From the NCBI GenBank assembly GCA_900542185.1, contig UQMZ01000041.1, positions 1 to 34,089 of the forward strand: a stretch of DNA of 34,089 nt, read 5' to 3'. Source of the DNA: an uncultured Bacteroidales bacterium. GTDB taxonomy: Bacteria > Bacteroidota > Bacteroidia > Bacteroidales > Muribaculaceae. Position numbers and translations under genes: made by a program. Shown piece after piece: positions 15,460 to 23,078 of this stretch (the first letter of the stretch is position 1; each line of letters starts with the position of its first letter). The notes under the pieces were generated by a model that did no database searches, was not told where the DNA came from, and was given only the letters and a program-made list of their open reading frames with translations.

Positions 15460-16968
15460 TCAGCATGTTGTCTCAGATGATGGATAGAGTTGAAAATAGA
15501 GACCTTCATTAATTAACCATCTTCCTCCGTAAAGGCCACCCTCTCGGCGCAGAACTCCCTTCTGTTTCAGGAATTTCACTCTTTCATAAACTGATGAATA
15601 ACCAATCCCCAAAGCATTCATGAAGTCTCCATACGTAGAGGCAGGATTTTCCCTAATCATATTGCAGATTATTCCTAACTGTCTCTTTATTTGCTTTTCT
15701 TTATTCGTTTCTTTATTCGTTTCTTTATTTGCTTCTTTATTCGTTTCTTTATTTGCTTCTTTATTCGTTTCTTTATTTGCTATATTTTCCACTACAAGAA
15801 ACGCCGTACCGAGGTGAAGCTTGAAGTCCGCCTCTCCATTCCCGTTGGCGCGAAGTTCATCTTGGACCGCCTGAACACCTCTGCTATATCGGTTCACGAA
15901 CCCAAGTACCTTCATGCCTTCAGCTACAACGCCGTTGCGGTAATCGTTGACATAGGGAAAGTTTTCGGGCGTGGCTTTGCCATAGAGTCCTCCGGGATTC
16001 ATTATTTCGATACGGTCGTTATACTGATAGAACTGCACCGGGCCATTTCCCTCGTAATCTCTGTGGCAGATGGCGTTCATCAACAGCTCGCGAGTAGCCC
16101 AGTGTGGATAATCGACAACCATTTCTTCACGTAACGCCGACACCGGCACAGGGCGGCGATTCGTGATTGTAGCATCCACGAATGTATCAAGTTGGGAAAG
16201 AATCTTCACAAGATTTCCGGCAAATTTATATTCGTTCTTTATTTCTCCGGCACGGTCAGTGCCGCTGAAACGGACATACTGCACGTAACTTCCGGGCAGG
16301 AACTGTTCGGGGCGCTTGCCAAACATAATGACTCCTGCGAAAGTGGGACAGTTATACTTCACGTTAAAATAGCCGAGAGCCTGCATTTGCTGCTCGACTG
16401 TGCGCGTATCAGTTCTCAAAACATCATCCGGAAAAGCTTTTGGGAGATAAATCTGACGGAATGCCGCAATGTCAATATCATCGATTGTGGCATCAAAGCA
16501 TGGAAGAGCGTCAAAGGTCAACATTCTGCTTGTGCGTTTTTCAAGAAGCAACTTTTCATCTGCTTCACTTGCGATACTCTTTCGCGGTCCGATGCGAACC
16601 CAAATACGCCCCTCGTAGCGAACAGGCGTGAATTGACAAGGCTGTACTGTTACAACGGCGACATCTCCTTCTGGGAGGGCGACTTTTTCAACAGTCATAC
16701 TCACCTGAGGCTGGAGCTTGCCGTCAGTCTTTATTCCTCCGAGGTTCTGGAGAAGTTGGTCGGTGATTTTAACTGACCCATTAACATTTCCGGTCTTATC
16801 GTCAGCACCAATTATCAAGTATCCAGGCAAATTATGATTAGGCAGGTCATTGGCAAATGCGCAAATAGCTTGACCGAATTTGTCGGTATTGGTCGTTGAA
16901 ATCGTCCGTTCTATTCGGTCACTTTCAATGTCTGAAAGGAGTGCCTTAACTTCTTTGGGGTTCAGCAT
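15460..16968 (-). CDS. AlbA_2 / Schlafen-like ATP-binding regulator with repeat linker
   Basis: 502 residues. The N-terminal AlbA_2 (Schlafen-type) domain covers about 1-135 (ESDRIERTISTT, AFANDLPNHNLPGYLIIGADD, WVRIGPR). A HATPase_c_4-like region follows, with ELLMNAICHRDYEGNGP, then RIEIMNPGGLYG. Residues 398-425 are a tetrapeptide tandem repeat, alternating NKET and NKEA. The C-terminus (about 430-502) is a winged-helix-like segment. Family members occur next to RM and toxin loci and are thought to be nucleic-acid-binding regulators or effectors; the precise role is unknown. It lies downstream of the RM operon on the same strand but is separated from it by remnants. Confidence 0.75.
   Translation of the reverse strand: MLNPKEVKALLSDIESDRIERTISTTNTDKFGQAICAFANDLPNHNLPGYLIIGADDKTGNVNGSVKITDQLLQNLGGIKTDGKLQPQVSMTVEKVALPEGDVAVVTVQPCQFTPVRYEGRIWVRIGPRKSIASEADEKLLLEKRTSRMLTFDALPCFDATIDDIDIAAFRQIYLPKAFPDDVLRTDTRTVEQQMQALGYFNVKYNCPTFAGVIMFGKRPEQFLPGSYVQYVRFSGTDRAGEIKNEYKFAGNLVKILSQLDTFVDATITNRRPVPVSALREEMVVDYPHWATRELLMNAICHRDYEGNGPVQFYQYNDRIEIMNPGGLYGKATPENFPYVNDYRNGVVAEGMKVLGFVNRYSRGVQAVQDELRANGNGEADFKLHLGTAFLVVENIANKETNKEANKETNKEANKETNKETNKEKQIKRQLGIICNMIRENPASTYGDFMNALGIGYSSVYERVKFLKQKGVLRREGGLYGGRWLINEGLYFQLYPSSETTC
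15699..15782 (-). repeat. Seven 12-bp tandem repeats coding an NKE(T/A) linker
   Basis: The units are CTTTATTCGTTT or CTTTATTTGCTT on the plus strand, seven in register, with a partial eighth before them. 12 bp is a multiple of three, so copy-number change would lengthen or shorten a charged linker without breaking the frame. Confidence 0.9.
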
Positions 16969-16978
16969 GGTTTATTAA

Positions 16979-17278
16979 TTATATGGCGAGTTCGCCGGTT
17001 CCACCTTCATTTATCAGCGAGCGTCTGAGTTCTTTCAAACGTTCGATTTGAGTGTTTATCTTTTCAATTACGGCATCAATCTTGAGGCACTTCTCATCAT
17101 AGCCAAAAATCAGCCACGCGAAATCGAGTCCGCGAAGATTCGCCTCATTGCTCATCGCCGAGAAATATTTGCCCAAGTCATCAAAGTCGAAGTTATTCTC
17201 CGCCTTCTTGAACTCAACCACTTCCGATTCCTTATGCTGAATCAAGTTAGTGAATGTGTTGATGTATCTGATAGTCAT
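16979..17278 (-). pseudogene. Chimeric ORF: AlbA_2 N-terminus joined to HsdS-type C-terminal helix
   Basis: 99 residues. Residues 1-58 (NLIQHKESEVVEFKKAENN, DLGKYFSAMSNEANLRGLDF, AWLIFG) match the start of AlbA_2 proteins. Residues 59-99 (DEKCLKIDAVIEKINTQIER, LKELRRSLINE, GGTGELAI) match the conserved coiled-coil end of type I specificity subunits (pattern K-I-D-x-x-I-E-K...Q-I-E-x-L-K-E-x-R-x-S-L-I-x-E-x-x-T-G). Neither half is complete, so it looks like a deletion or recombination scar between two genes. It might still be translated. It ends 10 bp before the intact AlbA_2 gene. Confidence 0.65.
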
Positions 17279-17293
17279 TACTAAGAATATTAT

Positions 17294-17377
17294 TCATTTG
17301 AGGAATACCCACTCAGAGTATACCAAAGTCCTCGACTCGTCCGCTTCAATCAATGCCTTTATATAGTCAATAGTCAT
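17294..17377 (-). pseudogene. 27-codon N-terminal scrap of an AlbA_2 gene
   Basis: ATG at 17377 reads MTIDYIKALIEADESRTLVY, six more residues, then TGA. M-T-x-x-x-I-K-x-L-I-x-x-x-E-S-R-T-L is the usual start of AlbA_2 proteins (followed by E-F-K). The next ORF also starts MTI-x-YI, so this is a second, decayed copy of the same start. Confidence 0.4.
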
Positions 17378-17419
17378 AATCAAAAGATAGACAAGAGATC
17401 AGAGAAGCCAATGGTTATT

Positions 17420-17668
17420 TTAAGCATCAAATAAATTTGGCTCATCTCCTTTTAAGTCAGGGGTTACAATGCCCCGAATCTCAGAAATTAAGCTTTCAAT
17501 CTGTACCTTTTCTTCAGCTGTTATTTCGGCTGAATAATCAGTTTCAATTATTTCGTTATCCATAAGGCTTCCTATCAATTCGGTATAAGAAAATGAATGC
17601 GAATTGGTTCCGGTATAGACAATAATAGAAATATCTCCATCTTTTGTACGATCAAACTTTAAAGTCAT
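17420..17668 (-). CDS. Small acidic protein, last gene of the RM-PHP operon
   Basis: 82 residues, no signal or membrane segment, not assigned to a named family by me. It has a beta-rich N-terminus (TLKFDRTKDGDISIIVY), a F-S-Y-T-E-L-I-G-S-L helix and an acidic helical second half (ITAEEKVQIESLISEIRGIV). Similar small proteins with this F-x-Y-x-x-L-I...I-x-x-E-E-K layout occur next to ATPase-based defence genes, from memory only. The start lies 9 bp after the PHP-ATPase stop, which implies co-translation and probably a shared task. Antitoxin, chaperone or complex subunit are open options. Confidence 0.6.
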   Translation of the reverse strand: MTLKFDRTKDGDISIIVYTGTNSHSFSYTELIGSLMDNEIIETDYSAEITAEEKVQIESLISEIRGIVTPDLKGDEPNLFDA

Positions 17669-17677
17669 ATATATTGT

Positions 17678-19981
17678 TTAATTGAATTTTTTAAAATTAT
17701 ATTTCTTCACACGTTTTTTGATGGATGATTTTCCTCCATCAGTTTGGTCAGCTATATAGTCAAGCACTTTTTGGTCCCCTATACTTCCCTCTAAAGAGGC
17801 AGAACGGATAGTTATTTTTGCGCCGTCATTTTCACATAAGACAATTGTTTGGGCATCCGCCATCATAGGAATGGTAGCGTTGTGTGACACCAAAATTACC
17901 TGCTTCCTACTTTTTACACGTTTTATGGTATCAACGAGATCGGAGTTGATATATTTGACAGCAAGATTATCTTCTGGCTGATCAATTATTATTGGGGCAT
18001 TATCATCCTTATACCCTAAAATTAAATCCAACAAGATTGCGGTTTTCCATCCTGGGCTTAATGAATTAAAATCTACACCATGGCTTGTTGTAATTTGATA
18101 TGATTTGGTGTTTGCCTCTGATAAATAGGATTGTATTTTGCGACCTAATTCATCATATGTCTCAACACGGGGACGTTCCTTAAAATATTTCTTGAATAAA
18201 TTTTCTGGAATTACATCGCTTAGTCTCTTAAAAGAAAATTTTAAATATTGGTTTAACGTATCAATCAGTATAGTTTCATCAAATTTAAAATTATTGTGAA
18301 TGGATAATTTATGCCCCATTGATTCAACAACCTTTGTTGAAAAGGAATATTTAGTCTCTGACAATTGTTTTTTGCACTTATAAAAGCCTTTCAGAGCAGA
18401 AACATATTGAGCGATTAACTTCAATAAACGTTCCTTGTTTTGTATTCTCTCTTGATCGATGCCTTGCGTTTCTCGTAGACTTATATCGACACTTTTCTTT
18501 TTATCTATCATGCAATTTAAAATTGTATCTGATAGATTGCTAGCCTTATATGCAAAATTTAATTCATTCTCAATAGCCTGAAACTCTGCATTACGGTTAT
18601 TCGTCAGAGGATTGTTTTCAAGAAAAGCCTTTATTTCCTGTATTTTTCTTAAATGTTCCTCATAAATAGGCGTTGTATATTCAATATTTTTTATCTCATC
18701 TTCTTTGGGAATAAAGGAGTTATAAATATTCCTTTTTAATTCAGTATGAATCACCATCATTCCTGGATGAGGTAGGGCATTAAGAGATGTAATGCATGAC
18801 TCAATAGTTGCTACATAGTTTAACATATCCGCAACTATTGTGTTCAACGAATTTAAAGCTGAAGTAATCTGTTGATTTATCTCCTTGTCTGATGGGAAAA
18901 TGTTATGAAGGATTTCTATTTCATCAATAGATTTCTCATTATTGTCGCTTATATTTTCTGCAATAAAATTTTGAGAAATATAGTAAGGTCGCATATTTGA
19001 CGGATTCTCAACAGAAATCTGCTGTACACCATATCTATCGATATATTTTGAGCCATCGAAAGAATGATTTATAGCATTATATATTGAATCCACAAATAAG
19101 GTTTTGCCAGAGGATGATCCTCCAATAACGACATTTAATCCGTCAGATAGTGTTACGTCAATATCAATATGTTCATTCTTGAGTACAATATGTCCAATAT
19201 GATCTGTCCTAACATCAGGCTTTTCTTTTTGCACCACTAATCTGGATGACTCAGACAATGATAATCTAAGTCCATCAAATGTTGGTTCTGCAAACATCCA
19301 TGTTGGCACAAACTCATTTGTATCTTTGCTTTTCGTTGCAGGGTAGGCACTCGGGGAATAGTTGTCAGAACAGGTAAGCAAATTGACAAATTCGGCAATA
19401 CCAAGTTTCTTGAAATATTCAATCGTTTGCTCCAGACCATCATTACTTCGGGCAGTAAATCCATCAAATTGATTATAATAGATTGATCTGTTAATTGCAT
19501 TGTCTAAGCGCTTCCCCTTGCCTATTGAATAGTTAAACGCCCCATGCCTTTGAGAGCCATGAGGTAAAAGAATAAAGTCATAGTCATCAAAGCTATTTAT
19601 AATATCTTGTATATCAGGAATTGAAGCATCTGTTCTAGTGGGAAGCTTTTCTGGATATAGTTCATTTAATATTTTATTTATGTTATCAATGCTATCGCTT
19701 GTAATATCACAATTGATGAACATGTGACAATGGTACGCTTTTACATCATCTCTATGCTTGATGTGTAATTCGACACCTAAAATCATATTAATTCCCAGTG
19801 CCAATCCTTTTAGATAGGCATCTTTATTAATGATGTTGTGGTCCGTAAGTGAGATCATAAAATCTGAATTCCCATTATATTCTTTAATCTTGCGGACTAA
19901 CTCTGCAATATCATAAGATGCATTCGGTTTATTGGCATCTTCTGATGTGTGAATATGTAAGTCTAAATATATAGCTTTCAT
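17678..19981 (-). CDS. PHP-domain phosphoesterase fused to SMC/ABC-like ATPase
   Basis: 767 residues. N-terminal PHP domain: YLDLHIHTSED (H9, H11), LTDHN, VELHIKH, HCH, and the HGSQRHG and CSDN metal positions, up to about residue 240. ATPase: Walker A GGSSSGKT (287-294), a long helical, probably coiled-coil middle (about 340-620), ABC-like signature SLSPGWKT (640-647), Walker B IIIDQPED (664-671) and H-loop LVSHN (697-701). This head-coil-head layout resembles RecN/RloC-type ATPases, here with a PHP nuclease or phosphoesterase in front; it is close to what databases call TrlF-like. It is translated 13 bp after the specificity gene. Role inferred: an effector or sensor tied to the RM system. 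Confidence 0.85.
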   Translation of the reverse strand: MKAIYLDLHIHTSEDANKPNASYDIAELVRKIKEYNGNSDFMISLTDHNIINKDAYLKGLALGINMILGVELHIKHRDDVKAYHCHMFINCDITSDSIDNINKILNELYPEKLPTRTDASIPDIQDIINSFDDYDFILLPHGSQRHGAFNYSIGKGKRLDNAINRSIYYNQFDGFTARSNDGLEQTIEYFKKLGIAEFVNLLTCSDNYSPSAYPATKSKDTNEFVPTWMFAEPTFDGLRLSLSESSRLVVQKEKPDVRTDHIGHIVLKNEHIDIDVTLSDGLNVVIGGSSSGKTLFVDSIYNAINHSFDGSKYIDRYGVQQISVENPSNMRPYYISQNFIAENISDNNEKSIDEIEILHNIFPSDKEINQQITSALNSLNTIVADMLNYVATIESCITSLNALPHPGMMVIHTELKRNIYNSFIPKEDEIKNIEYTTPIYEEHLRKIQEIKAFLENNPLTNNRNAEFQAIENELNFAYKASNLSDTILNCMIDKKKSVDISLRETQGIDQERIQNKERLLKLIAQYVSALKGFYKCKKQLSETKYSFSTKVVESMGHKLSIHNNFKFDETILIDTLNQYLKFSFKRLSDVIPENLFKKYFKERPRVETYDELGRKIQSYLSEANTKSYQITTSHGVDFNSLSPGWKTAILLDLILGYKDDNAPIIIDQPEDNLAVKYINSDLVDTIKRVKSRKQVILVSHNATIPMMADAQTIVLCENDGAKITIRSASLEGSIGDQKVLDYIADQTDGGKSSIKKRVKKYNFKKFN

Positions 19982-19994
19982 TAATGGTTTTTCT

Positions 19995-21041
19995 TTAAAA
20001 TCCCTCGTTCAATTGTTTGCTAAATGGCATAGATTCCATATATTTCTGAATCCATGCCCAGTCAATTTTCTCATTCTTTACCGGAAGCTTTATTTGAAGT
20101 GAGTTTAGAGTCGTATTTGCTTGTCTTCCATAGCTATATCTATAGGCTTCACGTCGGATTAATGTCACAACAAAAATTTTTTGCAAAACTGAAATTGCTA
20201 TTTTTGCCGTTAATACTTTAACGTGATATGCTGTATAAAAAGGCCTCGGTTGAATAAATGTAGAGAGTACAGACCCACCTAAAGCTACAGTTATATCGCC
20301 GGCTTGGAATGGTTCGACATCTATTATCCGTTCGACATAGTCATCCACACCATTGTTTGAAGATGAACGTGAAACAAATGCTATGGCATTATTTACGTTC
20401 TTATCACATGAAGACAGATTTATTAGTTCGAAACTATTACCGTATGAAATATCAAAAATATCCTTAAGGGCAAACCATTTCCAGCAATCTGTATTTATCG
20501 CTACATTAGATGACCCAATACTATCTGTCGTCACTCCTCTAGTCCATATAGACCTGCTCCTTTTAGGTAACATCGGGATTAATGATGAGACATAAGCTTG
20601 GATATAACTCCAATTAGGATTGCCATTCTCATCTATAGGTAAGGGTATGGTTGTTGTTCTTAGATATCTTTTCCACTTTCTTCCATAAGAATATTTAGGG
20701 CGTTCCAAATCAAGAAGTGTAATTAAGTACATCGCAATTTCTCTATTTAAGAACGAAGCGTAACCTGCGACAACATCTGATGTCGAGATAAAAGACCGAT
20801 CCATATAAAGAGTATAGCCTACAGATCCAGCTCCATTACATATAAATAATATGCAATTGCCTTGTTGTATTAGATTTGGATTATATGCACAATATCGCAT
20901 AATGCCATTATCAGATTTTTTAGCTCCGACATATGGACAATCATTGCCATCAGAAAGAATATTATTGTTAGCTTTCCCATTCATTAAGATAGGAAATAAC
21001 TCAGAAATGGTAAATCGTTTAGTTAACACGGACATTTTCAT
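19995..21041 (-). CDS. Type I/BcgI-like specificity subunit (two TRDs)
   Basis: 348 residues, in two similar halves. Half one (1-160) carries PYVGAKKSDNG and YSYGRKWKRYLRTTTIPLP, then NPNWSYIQAYVSSL. Half two (185-348) carries WFALKDIFDISYGN, YSYGRQANTTLNSLQIKLP and IDWAWIQKYMESMP. The repeated Y-S-Y-G-R plus I-x-L-P plus W-x-x-I-Q-x-Y unit is the target-recognition-domain pattern of BcgIB-type S proteins, each half reading one part of a split DNA site. The length is close to that of BcgIB. The ATG at 21041 overlaps the methylase gene by 23 bp, so the two are translationally coupled. Confidence 0.85.
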   Translation of the reverse strand: MKMSVLTKRFTISELFPILMNGKANNNILSDGNDCPYVGAKKSDNGIMRYCAYNPNLIQQGNCILFICNGAGSVGYTLYMDRSFISTSDVVAGYASFLNREIAMYLITLLDLERPKYSYGRKWKRYLRTTTIPLPIDENGNPNWSYIQAYVSSLIPMLPKRSRSIWTRGVTTDSIGSSNVAINTDCWKWFALKDIFDISYGNSFELINLSSCDKNVNNAIAFVSRSSSNNGVDDYVERIIDVEPFQAGDITVALGGSVLSTFIQPRPFYTAYHVKVLTAKIAISVLQKIFVVTLIRREAYRYSYGRQANTTLNSLQIKLPVKNEKIDWAWIQKYMESMPFSKQLNEGF

Positions 21042-22773
21042 TCTGAGTTAGATATGCAGCAAAAGATTGCATTGTTTCAACAAAATCTTTTTTGCTTAGT
21101 GTAGAGTAATCGGTTTCCATATATGCTTCTGCGCACCATTCATCGGTAGCTGAAACTATTTTATTCACACTTTTGCCCGGCATTTCTAAGCGGTGTCGAT
21201 ATAATGATAACCACTCAGACTCAATGCTGTCCCAAACCTCATTTATATCAACACGGCCAACACCTTTTCTTTTTTCAAACCCATCTACACGATAATATCC
21301 GAAGAACGTTTCAAAATTAGAGGGATGCGGCTGTCCCAAATTAAACACCATACATATAGCCACAGCACTTGCCCCAGGATAGAACATATCAGGGGGTAAA
21401 GAAAAAACGGCATCTAAGGTGTGCTTCTGAAGCATTTTCTCTTTGCAATCAGTAATGATAGAACTGGATGTAAGTGCACAAGCCATTGGGAGTAATGTCA
21501 ACAATTTCCCATGATTTACAGCGTCAGCTATATATTGCACAAAGCCTAAGCCTTTTGTAGGGTCGGTAGATTTAGAACCGAATAGACGAGCATAAGGGGT
21601 GGGTACTTGATTTTTGGAAGCATTATATGGAGGATTCATCAAGACTAAATTTATGTCAGATGATTCAATCCATTGCTTCTTATCGAAACAAGATCCTGCC
21701 TGAATGTTAGAATTGCCGTCGCCATGAATTAACATATTGGTGGTTGCTAATCCATATACATTTTCGTCAAATTCGATGCCATATATTTGATTCTCCTTTA
21801 CATGCTTTTTCTCGCTTGCAGTCTCACATTCTTTTAGAATTTGGGACATCGCTTGTACTAGAAATGTCCCCGAACCACAAGTTGGATCAAGTACACGCGT
21901 ATTACGATGGAGACGCGCAACTTTGCACATAAAATGCGCAATATGATTCGGTGTAAATGCTTGATTTTTATCTTCCCTTGCTACGTATTTATTGAATGTG
22001 GTAAAAAAATAGCTCAGGATATCGTGACCTTCTAAAGTGTAATCATTGATATAAGGTAAAATATTCTTCTTAATGAAAAGTAGTATTTTATGATACTCTT
22101 CCGCTCGTATTGAAGAGACACTTTGACTTTCTAATATTTTAGTTTTTAGAAGTGATAATTTTGTCGCCCTGTCAAGGCTGTTATGTAGCATTGAAGCTAA
22201 AATCTCATTGATACCAGCATTGATTTGAGCAGTGGAGAGTCCCTTGAATTTAAGTTTCTCTTTTAAAGCTAAGAGACAGGTACCCACAAATTGGCTTCTC
22301 AATTTCTCCGGAATACCGTTATCATGAAGAAGTTTGTTTAGTCTTGAAGTGTTTTCTAAGACGGCTGTCCTGTCATTAACATTTTGAGAAACGAAATAGA
22401 ACTTATATTCCTCAAAACTTTTAAGTCGAGTATCTGAAAGTTCAATGCCATTGGCCTCAGTGCTTGCGAATTGCCAGACTTTTATTAAATCATTCTCTGT
22501 GTTCGCCAATATTGCAACAATATTAGTGTCTGGGTTCAGTTCCTGTTCTAATGCAACATAAGCAAAAAGTTGATCTTTATCAGCGGAGGTAAAACGACGT
22601 TTTGTCTCAATTAAGACAGCCGTTTCCGATGCTTCATCATAGAAACGAATATCAAGTTTGTAGTGCCCACTTAGTGATCGCTCCAAGACTTGTTGATAGC
22701 TGAACTCATTGTTCTCGATGTTAGAAATCAAGAACTCGCGTCCAACTGTTTGTATCATATCAATTCTATTCAT
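21019..22773 (-). CDS. BcgI-like restriction-modification subunit: PD-(D/E)XK nuclease + N6-adenine methylase
   Basis: 584 residues. An N-terminal HSDR_N-like nuclease has D41 (YKLDIRFYDE), E56-T-K58 (VLIETKRR) and Q68 (DQLFAYVALE). The HsdM-type methylase follows: helical region 140-260, motif X QAFTPNHIAHFM (271-282), motif I VLDPTCGSGTF (294-304), motif IV NPPY (380-383, LVLMNPPYN) and later FSLPPDMFYPGASA. Nuclease plus methylase in one chain, with a separate two-TRD subunit, is the type IIB/IIG (BcgI) plan. It would methylate and cut at one split site without a separate HsdR translocase. All key residues are present, so it is probably active. First gene of the operon. Confidence 0.87.
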   Translation of the reverse strand: MNRIDMIQTVGREFLISNIENNEFSYQQVLERSLSGHYKLDIRFYDEASETAVLIETKRRFTSADKDQLFAYVALEQELNPDTNIVAILANTENDLIKVWQFASTEANGIELSDTRLKSFEEYKFYFVSQNVNDRTAVLENTSRLNKLLHDNGIPEKLRSQFVGTCLLALKEKLKFKGLSTAQINAGINEILASMLHNSLDRATKLSLLKTKILESQSVSSIRAEEYHKILLFIKKNILPYINDYTLEGHDILSYFFTTFNKYVAREDKNQAFTPNHIAHFMCKVARLHRNTRVLDPTCGSGTFLVQAMSQILKECETASEKKHVKENQIYGIEFDENVYGLATTNMLIHGDGNSNIQAGSCFDKKQWIESSDINLVLMNPPYNASKNQVPTPYARLFGSKSTDPTKGLGFVQYIADAVNHGKLLTLLPMACALTSSSIITDCKEKMLQKHTLDAVFSLPPDMFYPGASAVAICMVFNLGQPHPSNFETFFGYYRVDGFEKRKGVGRVDINEVWDSIESEWLSLYRHRLEMPGKSVNKIVSATDEWCAEAYMETDYSTLSKKDFVETMQSFAAYLTQNENVRVN

Positions 22774-22799
22774 TGAACAGAGTAGAGAAAAACTCCAGC

Positions 22800-22880
22800 G
22801 TAGCTATGCGAGGCCGACCAAAGCCTCCTTTAAGCTACTACGTTGGGGTTCATAATTTTTTTGTTTACGGCTTTCGCCGT
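22800..22880 (-). promoter_or_regulatory. Structured leader of the RM operon
   Basis: A nested hairpin: GTAGCT (22800-22805) with AGCTAC (22833-22838), enclosing GAGGC (22810-22814) with GCCTC (22823-22827). Next comes a second hairpin, ACGGC (22867-22871) with GCCGT (22876-22880). Both lie in the 5' leader between the possible promoter near 22929 and the methylase ATG at 22773; the first ends 27 bp from that ATG. Confidence 0.5.
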
Positions 22881-22928
22881 TATGTTGTTGTGATATTCTT
22901 GGTCATTTCGCATACGATGCTAAGATTG

Positions 22929-22936
22929 CAAAGTTA
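22929..22936 (-). promoter_or_regulatory. -7 element upstream of the RM operon
   Basis: TAACTTTG on the minus strand, 156 bp before the methylase ATG. No TTG lies at the usual 19-21 bp spacing, so this promoter may be weak or activator-dependent. Confidence 0.45.
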
Positions 22937-22993
22937 ACTATTTTTCGTGAAATTAACGGTATGCAATCCTAAAATTATGTGATGTAAGGGCTG

Positions 22994-23039
22994 TGAATGC
23001 AAAAAAGAGGCAGTGTCTGCCTCTTTTTAACTTCAGTTA
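22994..23039 (+). repeat. Island-flanking direct repeat, copy 2 (ksgA terminator)
   Basis: The same TGAATGC - hairpin - AACTTCAGTTA unit as 15147-15193, in the same orientation, with one loop base changed and one T fewer. It lies 39 bp after the ksgA stop and can end that operon on the minus strand (stem followed by TTTTTT). Confidence 0.9.
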
Positions 23040-23059
23040 GGAATTCGGTTAGGAATTCT
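23036..23059. repeat. 12-bp tandem duplication next to repeat copy 2
   Basis: GTTAGGAATTCG (23036-23047) is followed by GTTAGGAATTCT (23048-23059). It begins inside the last bases of the island repeat. Confidence 0.75.
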
Positions 23060-23078
23060 ACTCAACTGTTGAATCATC

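Larger units (their letters stand above)
15147..23039. mobile_element. AT-rich defence island bounded by a 46/47-bp direct repeat
   Basis: The region carries a BcgI-like RM pair, a PHP-ATPase, a small protein, an AlbA_2/Schlafen-like gene and three gene remnants. It is visibly more AT-rich than the rfbB and ksgA genes on either side, and begins and ends with nearly identical repeat copies (15147-15193, 22994-23039). No integrase or transposase is present, so acquisition by homologous or repeat-mediated recombination is likely. Island status is inferred from composition, content and repeats. Confidence 0.65.

Noticed and set aside
15699..15782. Regular short repeats that could suggest a CRISPR array
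   Set aside because: Units are 12 bp, directly adjacent without spacers and in frame within a coding gene; no cas genes.
15194..22993. Prophage or conjugative element
   Set aside because: No integrase, capsid, portal, tra or mob gene; content is RM and AlbA_2-type genes only.
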